The notes under the pieces: model-generated
Databases searched by the model: none
Told to the model about the DNA's origin: nothing
What the model saw: the letters and a program-made list of their open reading frames with translations, nothing else
Made by a program: the position numbers and the translations under genes
Part shown: piece by piece, positions 35,336 through 45,453 of the stretch
Position numbering within the stretch: position 1 is the stretch's first letter
How the letters are laid out: every line of letters begins with the position of its first letter
Assembly (NCBI RefSeq): GCF_001682385.1
Contig: NZ_CP016210.1
Span: 124,001-188,000 of the forward strand
Length of the DNA: 64,000 nucleotides
Source of the DNA: Azoarcus olearius
GTDB taxonomy: Bacteria; Pseudomonadota; Gammaproteobacteria; Burkholderiales; Rhodocyclaceae
Reading direction: 5' to 3'

Positions 35336-36949
35336 ATGAGCATTGCCAGGCGAATCGCGCTGTTGCTGGCGATATTGATCGGGGCGCTGGTGGCGCTGGG
35401 GACGATGGGCGTGGTGCAGATGAGCCGCGTCAACGAGGGGCTCGTCTATCAGAACGAGAAGATCCTGCCCAAGCTCGACCTGATCGCCGCGACCCAGCGG
35501 CGCGCCATCACGTACCGCTTGCTGGTGTTGCGCCACGTCTTGACCACCGACGCGCGCGCGATGGAGGCGGCCGAAGCGCCCTTGCGTCAGCTCGCCAGCG
35601 AGATCGACGCTGATCTGCGCAAGTACGAGTCGATGACCGACAGCGACGAGGACCGCCGTCTGCTGCGGGCCGACCGCGAAGCGCTGACGGCCTACGCTGC
35701 GGTGGCGGAACGCTCGCTCGCGCACTCGCGCGCCAACCGCAACGAGGAAGCCTCGGCGCTGGCCAACGGCGAAGCCGCCGAGCGCGGCAACGCGCTGATT
35801 GCCGCGCTGGATGCGCACGCGCGCTACAACCGCGAGCTGAACGAAGCCTTTGCGACAGGCGCCGAGGAGACCTTCCGCAGCAGCCGCGCGCTGACCGTGG
35901 CGCTGGTGGTGCTGGCGCTGGCGGCCGGCGGGGGCTTCGGCTTTCTCGCCTACCGGCGCATCGTCGGGGCGCTGGTGGCGATGAGCGCCGCGGTGGAAGG
36001 GGTGTCGAGCACGCTGGACTTCAGCCGCCGCGTGCCGGCCGACGGCAAGGACGAGGTGGCGCAGACCGGGCGCGCGTTCAACGCGCTGCTCGAACGCGTG
36101 CAGCAGAGCCTGCGCAAGATGTCGACCCATGCCGGCGAAGTCTCGGCGGCAGGTTCCCAGCTGGCCTCGTCGGCGCGCCAGGTGTCGATCGGATCGAGCG
36201 CGCAGAGCGAGGCCGCGGCGGCGATGGCGGCCGCCGTCGAGCAGATGACCGTCAGCATCAACCATGTGGCCGACCGCGCCGGCGAGGCCCGCCGGCTGGC
36301 GGTGCTGGCCGGCGACGAGGCGCGGGGCGGGGCCGAGGTGATCGGTCTGACGCTGGCCGACATCCGCCGCATCGACGTTTCGGTACGGCAGGCGGCCGAG
36401 CGCGTGCAGCAGCTCGACGAGGACAGCGCGCGCGTCAGCGCGGTCGTCACCGTGATCAAGGAGGTGGCCGACCAGACCAACCTGCTCGCGCTCAACGCCG
36501 CGATCGAGGCGGCGCGCGCGGGTGAGCAGGGGCGGGGTTTCGCGGTGGTGGCGGACGAGGTGCGCAAGCTGGCCGAGCGTACCGCGCAGTCGACGCAGGA
36601 GATTTCGTCGACCATGGAGGCGATGCAGGCCGGCGCGCGCAATGCCACGGGCGGCATGAGCGCGGCAGTCGAGCTGGTCGGCGTCGGCGTCGCTCACGCC
36701 CAGCAGGCGGAGGCATCGGTGCGCCAGATCGAGGACGGCGCGCGGCGCACGGTGGACATCGTGGCCGAAATCTCGGATGCGATCCGCGAGCAGAGCGTGG
36801 CCAGTTCCAGCATTGCACAGCAGGTGGAGCGGGTGGCGCAGATGACCGACGAGAACAGCGCCGCTGCCGCCAGCACCTCCGACACCGCGGTGGGACTGGA
36901 GGGGTTGGCGCAGGAGATGCAGGGCGAGGTGGCGCGCTATCGCGTGTAG
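35336..36949 (+). CDS. Methyl-accepting chemotaxis protein (first of a tandem pair)
   Basis: 537 aa. Membrane helix 1 (about 8-28), a periplasmic all-helical 4HB-type sensor (30-185), membrane helix 2 (186-206), HAMP (about 207-260) and a long cytoplasmic signalling bundle with the hairpin [20 protein letters not shown]. No CheR-tethering pentapeptide is seen. ATG at 35336 has GGAGG 8 nt upstream. The neighbouring receptor at 37195 is a close paralogue. The ligand is unknown. Confidence 0.94.
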   Translation: MSIARRIALLLAILIGALVALGTMGVVQMSRVNEGLVYQNEKILPKLDLIAATQRRAITYRLLVLRHVLTTDARAMEAAEAPLRQLASEIDADLRKYESMTDSDEDRRLLRADREALTAYAAVAERSLAHSRANRNEEASALANGEAAERGNALIAALDAHARYNRELNEAFATGAEETFRSSRALTVALVVLALAAGGGFGFLAYRRIVGALVAMSAAVEGVSSTLDFSRRVPADGKDEVAQTGRAFNALLERVQQSLRKMSTHAGEVSAAGSQLASSARQVSIGSSAQSEAAAAMAAAVEQMTVSINHVADRAGEARRLAVLAGDEARGGAEVIGLTLADIRRIDVSVRQAAERVQQLDEDSARVSAVVTVIKEVADQTNLLALNAAIEAARAGEQGRGFAVVADEVRKLAERTAQSTQEISSTMEAMQAGARNATGGMSAAVELVGVGVAHAQQAEASVRQIEDGARRTVDIVAEISDAIREQSVASSSIAQQVERVAQMTDENSAAAASTSDTAVGLEGLAQEMQGEVARYRV

Positions 36950-36986
36950 GCGTGACCCCCGTCGCGGGGGGGCACGTCGCGGCGGC

Positions 36987-37014
36987 TTGATGGCTATAAC
37001 TTATGGTGTAGTAT
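36987..37014 (+). promoter_or_regulatory. Candidate sigma-70-type promoter for the second chemoreceptor
   Basis: TTGATG (36987-36992) and TAGTAT (37009-37014) are separated by 16 bp, in a 245-bp AT-richer gap between the two receptor genes. No sigma-28-type flagellar promoter was convincing here. Confidence 0.38.
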
Positions 37015-37040
37015 TGGCGGGCGTCGATCTGTCGTATGTG

Positions 37041-37063
37041 CGTATTTTTACGCCGAAAATACG
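37041..37063. promoter_or_regulatory. Perfect AT-rich inverted repeat
   Basis: CGTATTTT (37041-37048) and AAAATACG (37056-37063) flank a 7-base centre. It lies downstream of the candidate promoter and 131 bp before the receptor start, where a repressor operator or an mRNA hairpin could act. Confidence 0.45.
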
Positions 37064-37194
37064 ATTCAGATGAAGGCCATATAAACCGTAAGTAATAAAA
37101 CACTCCAGTCCGGGCGGCACACGTCGATTGTCCGGGCGAACGGCGCGGGTTCCAAGCTGCGCGGTTCCGGGGTGAGCCACCGGAGACCGCCGCC

Positions 37195-38805
37195 GTGACC
37201 ATCGCCAAACGCATCGCGCTGCTGCTAGCGCTGTTCATCCTCGCGCTCCTGACAGTAGGCGCCACCGGCGTCCTTCAGGTCCGTAGCCTCAATCAGGGCT
37301 TGCTCTACCAGACCAGCAACATCCTCCCCAGCCTGGCGCGCATTGGCGACCTGCAGCTCCAGGTGATGCGTTTCCGTTCGATCGTGCTCAGCCATGTGCT
37401 GGCGACGGAGGCCAAGGAAATGGCCGAGATCGAAGTTGAACTGGGGAAGGTGCGCCAGGGCATCGAGGAAGGTCTGGTGAAGTACCAGACGCTGGTGTCC
37501 GACGAAGAAGACGGGCGCCGGCTGGCGGCGGTGAGCGCGGCGCTGCGCGGCTATCTGACCTTGGCGGATCACGAGATCGAATTGTCGCGCCAGAACCGCA
37601 ATGAAGAGGCGCGCCGCATGATCGCGACCGAAGGTGCGAAGCATTCGGCCGAGCTGATCGGCGCGCTCGAACGGCTGGCGGAGTACAACCGCGAACTTGC
37701 CGAGCGGTTCGAGCACGAAGCTGAGCGTTCCTTCCGTAACGGCCTCGTGCTGTCGGTGGGCATGACGCTGGTGGCGATCGCCGGCGGTGCCCTGCTCGGC
37801 TTTGCGACCTATCGCCGCGTCGTTGGTTCGCTGGTGGCGATGAGCGGTGCCGTGCAGGACGTGTCCACCACGCTGGACTTCAGTCGCCGCGTGCCGGTGG
37901 AAGGCCGCGACGAGGTCGCGCAGACCGCGCGCGCCTTCAATGCCCTGCTCGAACGGGTGCAGCAGAGCCTGCGCCAGATGTCGCAGCATGCCTCCAGCGT
38001 GTTCGCGGCCGGCACCAGCCTGGCCGCTTCGGCGCAGCAGGTTTCGGCCGGCTCCAGCGAGCAGAGCGAGGCCGCGGGCGCGATGGCGGCGGCGGTGGAA
38101 GAGATGACCGTCAGCGTCAACCACGTTGCCGACCGCGCCTCCGAAGCGAGCGAACTCGCGGCCAGCGCCGGTCGCGATGCCCACGCCGGCGCCGAGGTGA
38201 TCGGCAAGACGCTCGCCGACATCCGCCGCATCGACGCCTCGGTGCGGCAGGCCGCGGAGCGCGTACAGCAGCTGGATGCCGACAGCGCGCGCGTCAGCGC
38301 AGTGGTGGCGGTGATCAAGGACGTGGCCGACCAGACCAACCTGCTCGCGCTCAACGCCGCGATCGAGGCCGCGCGCGCCGGCGAACAGGGCCGGGGCTTC
38401 GCCGTGGTGGCCGACGAGGTGCGCAAGCTGGCCGAACGTACCGCGCAGTCCACGCAGGAGATCTCCTCCACGATGGAAGCGATGCAGAGCGGCGCGCGCA
38501 ACGCGGTCAGCGGCATGACCGAGGCGGTGGAGCAGGTCGCGCGCGGCGTGGGCCATGCGCAGCAGGCGGAGGAGTCGATCCGCCAGATCGAGGCGGGGTC
38601 GCGCCGTACCGTGGAGCGGGTGGCGGAGATTTCGGACGCGATCCGCGAGCAGAGCGAGGCCAGCTCCAACATCGCGCGCCAGGTCGAACGGGTGGCGCAG
38701 ATGACCGACGAGAACAGCGCCGCCGCCAGCACCTCCGACACCGCGGCCGCGCTCAACGGCCTCGCGCGCGACATGCAGAGCGAGGTCTCGCGCTACCGGG
38801 TGTAG
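37195..38805 (+). CDS. Methyl-accepting chemotaxis protein (second of a tandem pair)
   Basis: 536 aa with the same layout as the preceding receptor: membrane helix 1 (about 7-27), helical periplasmic sensor, membrane helix 2 (about 183-205), HAMP and signalling bundle. The HAMP ([20 protein letters not shown]) and hairpin are almost identical to the neighbour, while the sensor region differs much more. Start is GTG at 37195 with CGGAG upstream. No CheR-tethering pentapeptide is seen. This appears to be a recent duplication with sensor divergence. Confidence 0.94.
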   Translation: MTIAKRIALLLALFILALLTVGATGVLQVRSLNQGLLYQTSNILPSLARIGDLQLQVMRFRSIVLSHVLATEAKEMAEIEVELGKVRQGIEEGLVKYQTLVSDEEDGRRLAAVSAALRGYLTLADHEIELSRQNRNEEARRMIATEGAKHSAELIGALERLAEYNRELAERFEHEAERSFRNGLVLSVGMTLVAIAGGALLGFATYRRVVGSLVAMSGAVQDVSTTLDFSRRVPVEGRDEVAQTARAFNALLERVQQSLRQMSQHASSVFAAGTSLAASAQQVSAGSSEQSEAAGAMAAAVEEMTVSVNHVADRASEASELAASAGRDAHAGAEVIGKTLADIRRIDASVRQAAERVQQLDADSARVSAVVAVIKDVADQTNLLALNAAIEAARAGEQGRGFAVVADEVRKLAERTAQSTQEISSTMEAMQSGARNAVSGMTEAVEQVARGVGHAQQAEESIRQIEAGSRRTVERVAEISDAIREQSEASSNIARQVERVAQMTDENSAAASTSDTAAALNGLARDMQSEVSRYRV

Positions 38806-38928
38806 CGCCGGCGGCGGCGCGCGGCAATGCCTCGCCGCCGTCACGGATGCCTGCGGGCCCGGGCCGATGGCGCGGGCGCCGTCGGGATGGCGTTACCATC
38901 GGCGTCCATCCTCAGGCGGGAGCAGGCC

Positions 38929-39132
38929 ATGCCGTATGTGAACATCCAGGTGACCGCGGGCGTGACGCGCGCGCAGAAGGCGCAGCTGGTGCGGGAAGTC
39001 ACCGACGCGCTGGTGCGCGTACTGGGCAAGAAGCCCGAGCACACCCACGTGGTGATCCAGGAAATCGACGAGGAGAACTGGGGCTACGCCGGCATGCTGA
39101 CCGACGACTGGCGGCGCCAGCAGGGGAGCTAG
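38929..39132 (+). CDS. 4-oxalocrotonate tautomerase-family protein
   Basis: 67 aa. After Met removal the protein begins PYVNIQVTAGVTRAQKAQLV, with the catalytic N-terminal Pro of the tautomerase superfamily and the later KKPEHTHVVIQEI typical of small 4-OT subunits. These isomerise keto-enol aromatic-degradation intermediates or have related activities. ATG at 38929 is required for Pro1; the in-frame extension upstream would destroy the active site. Confidence 0.9.
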   Translation: MPYVNIQVTAGVTRAQKAQLVREVTDALVRVLGKKPEHTHVVIQEIDEENWGYAGMLTDDWRRQQGS

Positions 39133-39313
39133 GCGGCGTCGCGGTCATCGTGGCGCGCGCCTCCGGGGGCGCCACCCCGGGTCGGGCAGGCCGCGTTGTC
39201 CGCCCGGCGCCCGGGCGTCATGCGGCGGACGGCATTGCCCTTTCGACGGCGCGGTCAATAGTATGCGGGGCCGGGCGGACCGCGCCCGCACTGAACCCGT
39301 CCGGATTTCCCCG

Positions 39314-40195
39314 ATGCGTCTGCCCCCGCTGCATGCCCTCGTCGCCTTCGAAGCCGCTGCCCGCGCGGGCAGTTTTCTTGCCGCGGCCGCGGAACTGCAC
39401 CTGACGCCGTCGGCCGTCAGCCACCGCATCAAGGCGCTGGAAGACTGGCTGGGCAGGGCGCTGTTCGAACGCCGCCAGCGCCTCGTGGTGCTGACCGAGG
39501 CGGGGCGCGATTACCTCGCACAGATCCAGCCCGCGCTCGCCGACATCGAAACCGCCAGCGCCGCGATGCAGGCGCCGCACAGCCGCGTGCTGCGGCTGTC
39601 GGTGGCGCCGGCGATCGGTGCGAAATGGTTCGTCGGCCAGCTGGCTGCCTACCGCGAGGTCGATCCCGGGCTCGAATTCGTGCTCTCCACCGCGTCGACG
39701 ATGGCGCCGGTCGCGGCCGGCAAGGCCGACGTGGGCCTGTGCTACGGCGAACCGCCGTGGCCCGGGCTGGAAGCCTACGAACTGCGCCGCGAGACCGTGT
39801 TTCCGGTGTGCAGCCCGGCGCTCGCGGCGCGTCTGGGAGAACCGCCCGCAGCCGCTGCGCTGGGGGCGCTGCCCTTGTTGCGCCACCCGCTGCTCGCGTG
39901 GCGGCCGTGGTTCGCCGCGGTCGGGCTGGATCGCGCCGAGCCGGCCGAGGGGCCGCTGTTCGAGGACGCGATGATGATGCTGGAAGCGGCCAGCGCCGGC
40001 GTGGGCGTGGCCTTGACCGTGGAACTGCTGGCGCGCCCCTATCTCGCCAGCGGCGCGCTGCAGCGCCCGTTCTCCGTCGCCGTGCCGGGCAAGGCCTTCC
40101 ATGCCGTGCTGCGTGCCGATGCCTACGGCCGGCCCTGGGTGCGCCGCTTCGTGCGCTGGCTGCAGGCGCGCGCGCGCCGCGACACCGCCGCCTGA
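39314..40195 (+). CDS. LysR-type transcriptional regulator (GcvA-like)
   Basis: 293 aa. N-terminal winged helix (PPLHALVAFEAAARAGSFLA, then LTPSAVSHRIKALEDWLG) and a LysR effector domain. The N-terminal pattern is of the GcvA/AmpR type. It lies in the same direction as the downstream aminotransferase gene after 246 bp that holds no gene. The target and effector are unknown. Confidence 0.9.
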   Translation: MRLPPLHALVAFEAAARAGSFLAAAAELHLTPSAVSHRIKALEDWLGRALFERRQRLVVLTEAGRDYLAQIQPALADIETASAAMQAPHSRVLRLSVAPAIGAKWFVGQLAAYREVDPGLEFVLSTASTMAPVAAGKADVGLCYGEPPWPGLEAYELRRETVFPVCSPALAARLGEPPAAAALGALPLLRHPLLAWRPWFAAVGLDRAEPAEGPLFEDAMMMLEAASAGVGVALTVELLARPYLASGALQRPFSVAVPGKAFHAVLRADAYGRPWVRRFVRWLQARARRDTAA

Positions 40196-40441
40196 GGGCC
40201 GGCGCCCGGTTGAATCCATTTCATCTGAAAGCCCTTGCTTTCGTTTGTCCGCCTGTCGCGCGGACGGCACGCTGTGTCCCACCCGCTGTTGCCGTTCGCG
40301 CGCCGGCGGCGCAGCTACCGCTGCGCCACCGCCGAAGCCCACCCCCGCTTCTTCCGCGCCGACGGCCCATGCCGGCGACCGCCGGTGTGCCCCGGTTCCG
40401 CGCCCCGCGGAGCCGTTTCCTACGCAAACCTGGAGCACATC

Positions 40442-41362
40442 ATGAGCATGGAAGACCGCGACGGCTGGATCTGGATGGACGGGCAATGGCTGCCCTGGCG
40501 CGAGGCCAAAGTGCACGCGCTGACCCACACGCTGCACTACGGGCTGGGCTGTTTCGAAGGCATCCGCGCCTACCCCACCGCCCACGGCCCGGCCGTGTTC
40601 CGGCTGGACGATCACATCGAGCGCCTGTTCGATTCGGCGCACATCCTCGGGCTGGCCATGCCTTGCACGCCGGCGGAAGTCCGCGCGGCCTGTCTCGAAG
40701 CGGTGCGGCGCAACGGGCTGGACGGCGGCTATATCCGCCCGCTGGTGTTTCTGGGCGCGGAAAAAGTGGGCGTCGACCCCGCCGGGGCGGCCACCCATGT
40801 GATGGTGGCGGCGTGGCAGTGGGGCGCCTACCTCGGCGCGCAAGCGCTCGAGCGCGGTATCCGCGTCAAGGTCGCGAGCTTCGCCCGCCATCATGTGAAC
40901 GTGCAGATGTGCCGCGCCAAGTCGGTGTCGACCTACACCAACTCCATCCTCGCCTGCCGCGAGGCGCGCGCCGAAGGCTATGACGAGGCGCTGCTGCTCG
41001 ACACCGACGGCTTCGTTGCCGAGGGGCCGGGCGAGAACGTGTTCGTGGTCAAGCGCGGCGTGATCTACGAGCCGGAGATCACCTCCGCGCTGGACGGCAT
41101 CACCCGGCGCACGCTGCAGACCCTGGCCACCGAGGCCGGCTACGAGATCCGCGCCCGCCGCATCACCCGCGACGAGCTGTACATCGCCGACGAGGTGTTC
41201 TTCACCGGCACCGCGGCGGAGATCACCCCGGTGGTGGAGGTGGATAGGCGCCGCGTCGGCAGCGGCAGGCCGGGGCCGGTGACGCAGGCGCTGCAGCGCC
41301 GCTTCTTCGCCTGCGTGCGCGGCGAGGACCCGGCCCACGCCGACTGGCTGGCCCCCGCCTAG
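40442..41362 (+). CDS. ilvE: Branched-chain amino acid aminotransferase
   Basis: 306 aa, class IV fold. It transfers the amino group between glutamate and branched-chain 2-oxo acids. Catalytic Lys160 is in QMCRAKSVSTYTNS; the PLP-phosphate and substrate loops are in LHYGLGCFEGIRAY and FTGTAAEITPV. ATG at 40442 is preceded by GGAG at six bases. It overlaps the convergent diguanylate cyclase gene by four bases. Confidence 0.94.
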   Translation: MSMEDRDGWIWMDGQWLPWREAKVHALTHTLHYGLGCFEGIRAYPTAHGPAVFRLDDHIERLFDSAHILGLAMPCTPAEVRAACLEAVRRNGLDGGYIRPLVFLGAEKVGVDPAGAATHVMVAAWQWGAYLGAQALERGIRVKVASFARHHVNVQMCRAKSVSTYTNSILACREARAEGYDEALLLDTDGFVAEGPGENVFVVKRGVIYEPEITSALDGITRRTLQTLATEAGYEIRARRITRDELYIADEVFFTGTAAEITPVVEVDRRRVGSGRPGPVTQALQRRFFACVRGEDPAHADWLAPA

Positions 41363-42798
41363 GCGTCGCCGGACGAGGCGGGCGCCGCGGGTGCGGCCAC
41401 CGCCTCGCCGCCCAGTACGTAGCGGTTGCGGCCTTCGTGCTTGGCCTGGTACAGCAGCGCATCGGCTTCCTGGAAGATGCGGTCCACGTCCAACGGCTGC
41501 TCGCGCGGGCTGATGACCCGCACCCCCATCGAAATCGTCAGGTGCGGGCCGGGGCTGCCGAAGGCGTGCACGATGGCCTGCGCCTCCACCAGCGCTACCA
41601 GCTCGGCGGCAGTGGTGGCGGCTTCGGCGCTGTCGCGCACCGGAAACAGCAGCGCGAATTCTTCGCCGCCGATGCGGAAGGTGAAGTCGGTGCTGCGGCG
41701 GAAGGTGTCGGTGAGCAGCCGCCCCAGGCGCTGCAACACCTTGTCGCCGGCGGCGTGGCCGTAGTGGTCGTTGTAGGCCTTGAAGTGGTCGACATCGACC
41801 AGGCAGAACGCGAGCGCGCGCGCGCCGCGGCTGGCGCGGGCGATCTCGCCTTCCAGCACCTGCTGGAACTGGCGCCGGTTGGCGAGCCCGGTGAGCGGGT
41901 CGGTGACGCTGAGCGCTTCCACCGCCTTCTTGTCGGTGATGTCCTGCCGGATGCTGGTGAAACCGATGACGGCGCCGTGCTCGCCGACGTCGGGGGCGAT
42001 GGTTTCGCGCGCCCAGTAGTACTCGCCGTTGCGGCACTGGTGCAGGATTTCGCCTTCCCAGCCGGCGCCGGCCTCGATGCGGGCGAGGATTTCGCGCATC
42101 AGCGTTTCGGTGGTGGCGGAATACAGCGCGTGCCAGTAGTTGAGGCCGATCAGGTCGGCGCGGGTGTAGCCGCTGCGGCGGCAGAAGGCTTCGGACGCGT
42201 AGGTGACCAGGCCGGCGCGGTTGATGCGGCAGATCAGCACCTGGCGGTCGATGATCTCCAGGTATTCGCCGATCTTGCGGTTGGCCTCGGTGAGATTGGC
42301 GTTGGCCGCGCGCAGCGCCTCGGTGCGCTCGGCCACCTTGCGCTCGAGGCCGTCATTGAGCGCGACCAGGGCCTGGTTCTGGCGCTGGATGGTGGCTTCC
42401 TGGATGTAGCTTTCGAGCGCGCCCTGCAGCGTCAGCGCGAGGTCTTCCTTGTTCCAGGGCTTGGCGATGTAGCGGTACAGGTTGGCGTGGTTGATCGCGT
42501 GGGTGACGCCTTCGAGGTTGCTCTGGCCGGTCAGCATGATCGTGCGCGCGGCGGGCGCCAGCCGGTGCACCGCGGCCAGCACGGCATCGCCGCGGCGCCC
42601 CGGCATGATGTAGTCGCACACCACCACCGGCACCTCGACCCCGGCGGCGAGCAGGCCGCCGATCAGGCCCTCGGCGTCGGCGTTGTCCTGCAGCAGTTCG
42701 AGGTCGACGCCGGGGAAGCGCCCGGCGAGTTCCATCGACAGGCTTTCGAGGATGGTTTCCTCGTCGTCGATGCAGACGATCGCGTAGCGCCCGCTCAT
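41359..42798 (-). CDS. Receiver-PAS-GGDEF diguanylate cyclase
   Basis: 479 aa. An N-terminal receiver domain (1-125; phosphoacceptor Asp62 in VCDYIMPG, Lys113 in AKPW), a coiled-coil linker, a PAS domain (about 185-295) and a GGDEF domain (about 300-460). The active site is GGEEF, and an inhibitory RxxD motif (RSTD) lies five residues before it, so the enzyme should be active and feedback-inhibited by c-di-GMP. It is the last gene of a four-gene operon and overlaps the preceding receiver gene by four bases. Confidence 0.94.
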   Translation of the reverse strand: MSGRYAIVCIDDEETILESLSMELAGRFPGVDLELLQDNADAEGLIGGLLAAGVEVPVVVCDYIMPGRRGDAVLAAVHRLAPAARTIMLTGQSNLEGVTHAINHANLYRYIAKPWNKEDLALTLQGALESYIQEATIQRQNQALVALNDGLERKVAERTEALRAANANLTEANRKIGEYLEIIDRQVLICRINRAGLVTYASEAFCRRSGYTRADLIGLNYWHALYSATTETLMREILARIEAGAGWEGEILHQCRNGEYYWARETIAPDVGEHGAVIGFTSIRQDITDKKAVEALSVTDPLTGLANRRQFQQVLEGEIARASRGARALAFCLVDVDHFKAYNDHYGHAAGDKVLQRLGRLLTDTFRRSTDFTFRIGGEEFALLFPVRDSAEAATTAAELVALVEAQAIVHAFGSPGPHLTISMGVRVISPREQPLDVDRIFQEADALLYQAKHEGRNRYVLGGEAVAAPAAPASSGDA

Positions 42799-43196
42799 GG
42801 GCGTTTGTCCCGGATGCCGTCGAGGATGGCGTTGCGCAGCTCGTCCTTGTCCCAGGGTTTGGACAGGAAGCAGTAGAGGTCGGCGTGTTCGCGTGCGTTG
42901 TCCACCGCGGCCGGGTCGGCGTGGCCCGACAGCATGATCTTGACCACGTGCGGAAAGCGGCGGTGGGCTTCGATCAGGAACTCGTCGCCCTTGATCTGCG
43001 GCATCTGCCAGTCGGAGATGATCACCAGCAGCGGCAGCTCGCCGGCTTCGTAGCTTTCCAGCACCTCGTAGGCTTCGGCCGCGCCCTGCGCCAGTTCGAC
43101 GATGAAGCGGGCGTCGAACAGTTCGTCGAGCTGCATCTCGAGCGCGGTGAGGATGGTTTCCTCGTCATCGACGCAGAGGATCACGCCGTCGGTCAT
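42795..43196 (-). CDS. Single-domain response regulator
   Basis: 133 aa, receiver only. The acidic pocket (VDDEE at 9-13), phosphoacceptor Asp62 in IISDWQMP and Lys in LSKPWDKDEL are present. With no output domain it may relay phosphate or act as a phosphate sink between the kinase and the diguanylate cyclase. It is 34 bp after the kinase and overlaps the GGDEF gene. Confidence 0.93.
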   Translation of the reverse strand: MTDGVILCVDDEETILTALEMQLDELFDARFIVELAQGAAEAYEVLESYEAGELPLLVIISDWQMPQIKGDEFLIEAHRRFPHVVKIMLSGHADPAAVDNAREHADLYCFLSKPWDKDELRNAILDGIRDKRP

Positions 43197-43230
43197 CGTG
43201 CTTCTCCGGCGCGGGCGGATGGGGGGCGGT

Positions 43231-45453
43231 TCATGCGGTCTCCGTGGCAGGCAGCGTGACTTCGAAGGTGCTGCCGCGGCCGACGGCGGATTCGACCCGG
43301 ATCGAACCGCCGTGCTTGTCGAGGATCTTGCGCACGATGTCGAGCCCGAGGCCGCTGCCTTCGCCGGCGGGCTTGGTGGTGAAGAAGGGCTGGAAGATGC
43401 GCTCGCGGATCTCCTCCGGGATGCCGCAGCCGGTGTCGCTGATGCGTACCACCGCGCGTTCGGCGTCCTGTTCCAGCGTGATGTCGAGCCGGCCGCAGTA
43501 GTCCATCGCCTGCAGCGCGTTGTGGATCAGGTTCATCCACACCTGGCCCAGTTCGTCGGCGTAGGCGGGAATGGGCGGCAGGTCGGGCAGCTCGGCGCGC
43601 AGGTCCACTGCCTGCTTGATCTGGTTGTGGTACAGCGTCAGCACGGTGTCGATGCTGTCGCGCAGCCGGGTGGGCGTCTTGCTGCCGTGGTCGCCGAAGC
43701 GGGCGAAGTTCTTCAGCGCGAACACCACCTTGCGCGCCTTTTCGGACGCGAGCTTGATGTTGTGGCTGGCGCGGTGCAGGTTCATCGCGTGCTTGACCTG
43801 ATCGAGGATCGCGCCCGCCTCGGGGTGGGTCAGCAGCGGCAGGTAGCGCTCGAGGTCCAGCGGCGGCAGGTGGGACAGCAGCTCGGCGGCCTTGCGCGCA
43901 TCCACCGCCGGGTGCTCGGCCAGCCGTGTCTCGTAGTCCTTCTTCAGCGCGCGCTTTTCCTTCAGGCTGAGGCTGGAGCCGGTTGCGGCCACGTCCAGCA
44001 GGCTGCACACCAGCGCGCGGTGGTCTTCGCCCAGCCCGGCGTAGAGCGCGAGGAAGGCCGTCTGCTGCTGGCCGCCGGCGATGATGGTGTCGATCGACGA
44101 CGCGATCGAGCCGAGCGGGGTGTTGATCTCGTGCGCGATGCCGGCGATGAGCTGGCCGAGCGTCGCGAGCTTTTCCGATTCGACCAGCTGGCGGTGGGTG
44201 CGCTGCAGCTCGTCCAGCGTCACCGCCAGTTCGGCGTTGCTCTCCTGCAGGTCGAGGTTGGCGCGGGCCAGCCCGGCGTTGGCGGTGGCAAGCTCGGCGG
44301 TGCGTTCGCTGACCCGCGCTTCGAGCTGGTGTTGGTGGGAGCGAACGCTGCCGATCAGCGTATTGAAGGCGGTGACGAGGTCGCGGATTTCGTGGCGGGC
44401 GTCGATATTCACCGCCGCCGGCAGCGATTCCTCGTCCAGCGCCTTCACCGTCTGCGCGAAGCGCACCAGCGGACGCGACACCAGCCGGTTGGACAGCGCC
44501 ACGCCGAACAGCACCAGCAGCACCGAGGCCACCATCACCATCAGCGAGATCGCCTCGAAGCGGCGGATGGGCGCGTACAGCTCGGCGGTGTCGATCTTGA
44601 CCAGCATTCCCCAGTTGAGCGACGGCAGGTAGCGCCACACCGCCAGCGTGTCGTGGCCGCGATAGTCGGTGTAGCCGCCGGTGCCCTGGCTGCCTTCGAG
44701 CGCGGCGCGCAGCGGGGCGAAGCGGGCGGCGTCCACCTGGCGGTTGCGCAAGGTCGCGTCGTGGCGCGGCGGCGCGGTGATCAGCAACTGCGCGTTCTCG
44801 ATGGTGCCCACCAGCACCTCGCCGCTTTCGCCCAGCCCGCCGAAGCGGTTGATGATGCCGTCCAGCTCGCGGTTGTCGATCTGCAGCACCGCGTTGCCGA
44901 TGATGACGCCGCCGGCGAACACCGGCGCCGCGAGGAAGGCGGCGTGGCCCTTGCTGGGCGGGAAATGCGCGAAGTTGGAGACCTCGGTCTGCAGCAAGGT
45001 ATTGGCGGTGTCGATGGTGCGCGCGAGCGCGCTGCCGCGCAGCAGTTCGCCCTGGATGCTCTGCCCGACCACTTCGGGCTGCGACAGCGACAGCCGGATG
45101 TTGCCGAGGTGGTCGACCAGCATCACGTCGTAGTAGCCCTTTTCCTCGCGGTAGGCGCGCAGGAATTCGGCGGTGGCCGGCGAGGGGCCGGGCAGATGCT
45201 CGAGCGCACTGAGCAGTTCGCCGACCTTGGGCGATTTCGCCAGCGTGGTGGTGTCGGAGATCAGCGTGCGCACGTAGGACTCGATGCGACCGTGCGCGGC
45301 GTCGGCGATCGCGGTCAGGGCCTCGCGTTTTTCCTGGCGGATGGCCTCGCCGAAGATGTCGTTGGCGACGTAGTAGGCGGTGACGATAGGGGCCAGCGCC
45401 ACGACCAGGAAGAGCAGGCCCAGCTCCGCGCCGATCGACTTCAGCCGGCTCAC
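43231..45453 (-). CDS. dCache sensor histidine kinase
   Basis: 740 aa. Membrane helix 1 (about 10-30), a periplasmic double-Cache sensor (40-295), membrane helix 2 (302-322), HAMP, coiled coil, and an ATP-binding kinase core. The phosphoacceptor is His441 in AGIAHEINTPLGS; the N box (NLIHNALQA), G1 (DTGCGIP) and G2 (GEGSGLGL) are intact. An insertion of about 100 residues lies between the H-box helix and the second dimerisation helix. Start is GTG at 45453, overlapping the stop of the binding-protein gene (GTGA). Confidence 0.93.
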   Translation of the reverse strand: MSRLKSIGAELGLLFLVVALAPIVTAYYVANDIFGEAIRQEKREALTAIADAAHGRIESYVRTLISDTTTLAKSPKVGELLSALEHLPGPSPATAEFLRAYREEKGYYDVMLVDHLGNIRLSLSQPEVVGQSIQGELLRGSALARTIDTANTLLQTEVSNFAHFPPSKGHAAFLAAPVFAGGVIIGNAVLQIDNRELDGIINRFGGLGESGEVLVGTIENAQLLITAPPRHDATLRNRQVDAARFAPLRAALEGSQGTGGYTDYRGHDTLAVWRYLPSLNWGMLVKIDTAELYAPIRRFEAISLMVMVASVLLVLFGVALSNRLVSRPLVRFAQTVKALDEESLPAAVNIDARHEIRDLVTAFNTLIGSVRSHQHQLEARVSERTAELATANAGLARANLDLQESNAELAVTLDELQRTHRQLVESEKLATLGQLIAGIAHEINTPLGSIASSIDTIIAGGQQQTAFLALYAGLGEDHRALVCSLLDVAATGSSLSLKEKRALKKDYETRLAEHPAVDARKAAELLSHLPPLDLERYLPLLTHPEAGAILDQVKHAMNLHRASHNIKLASEKARKVVFALKNFARFGDHGSKTPTRLRDSIDTVLTLYHNQIKQAVDLRAELPDLPPIPAYADELGQVWMNLIHNALQAMDYCGRLDITLEQDAERAVVRISDTGCGIPEEIRERIFQPFFTTKPAGEGSGLGLDIVRKILDKHGGSIRVESAVGRGSTFEVTLPATETA

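Noticed and set aside
36955-36970. CCCCC-GTCGC-GGGGG hairpin after the first chemoreceptor
   Set aside because: There is no following T-run, and such hairpins are common by chance at this GC content.
39133-39313. Searched intergenic gaps for tRNA genes, small RNAs and riboswitches
   Set aside because: No cloverleaf, conserved T-loop sequence or known riboswitch core was visible in this or the other gaps.
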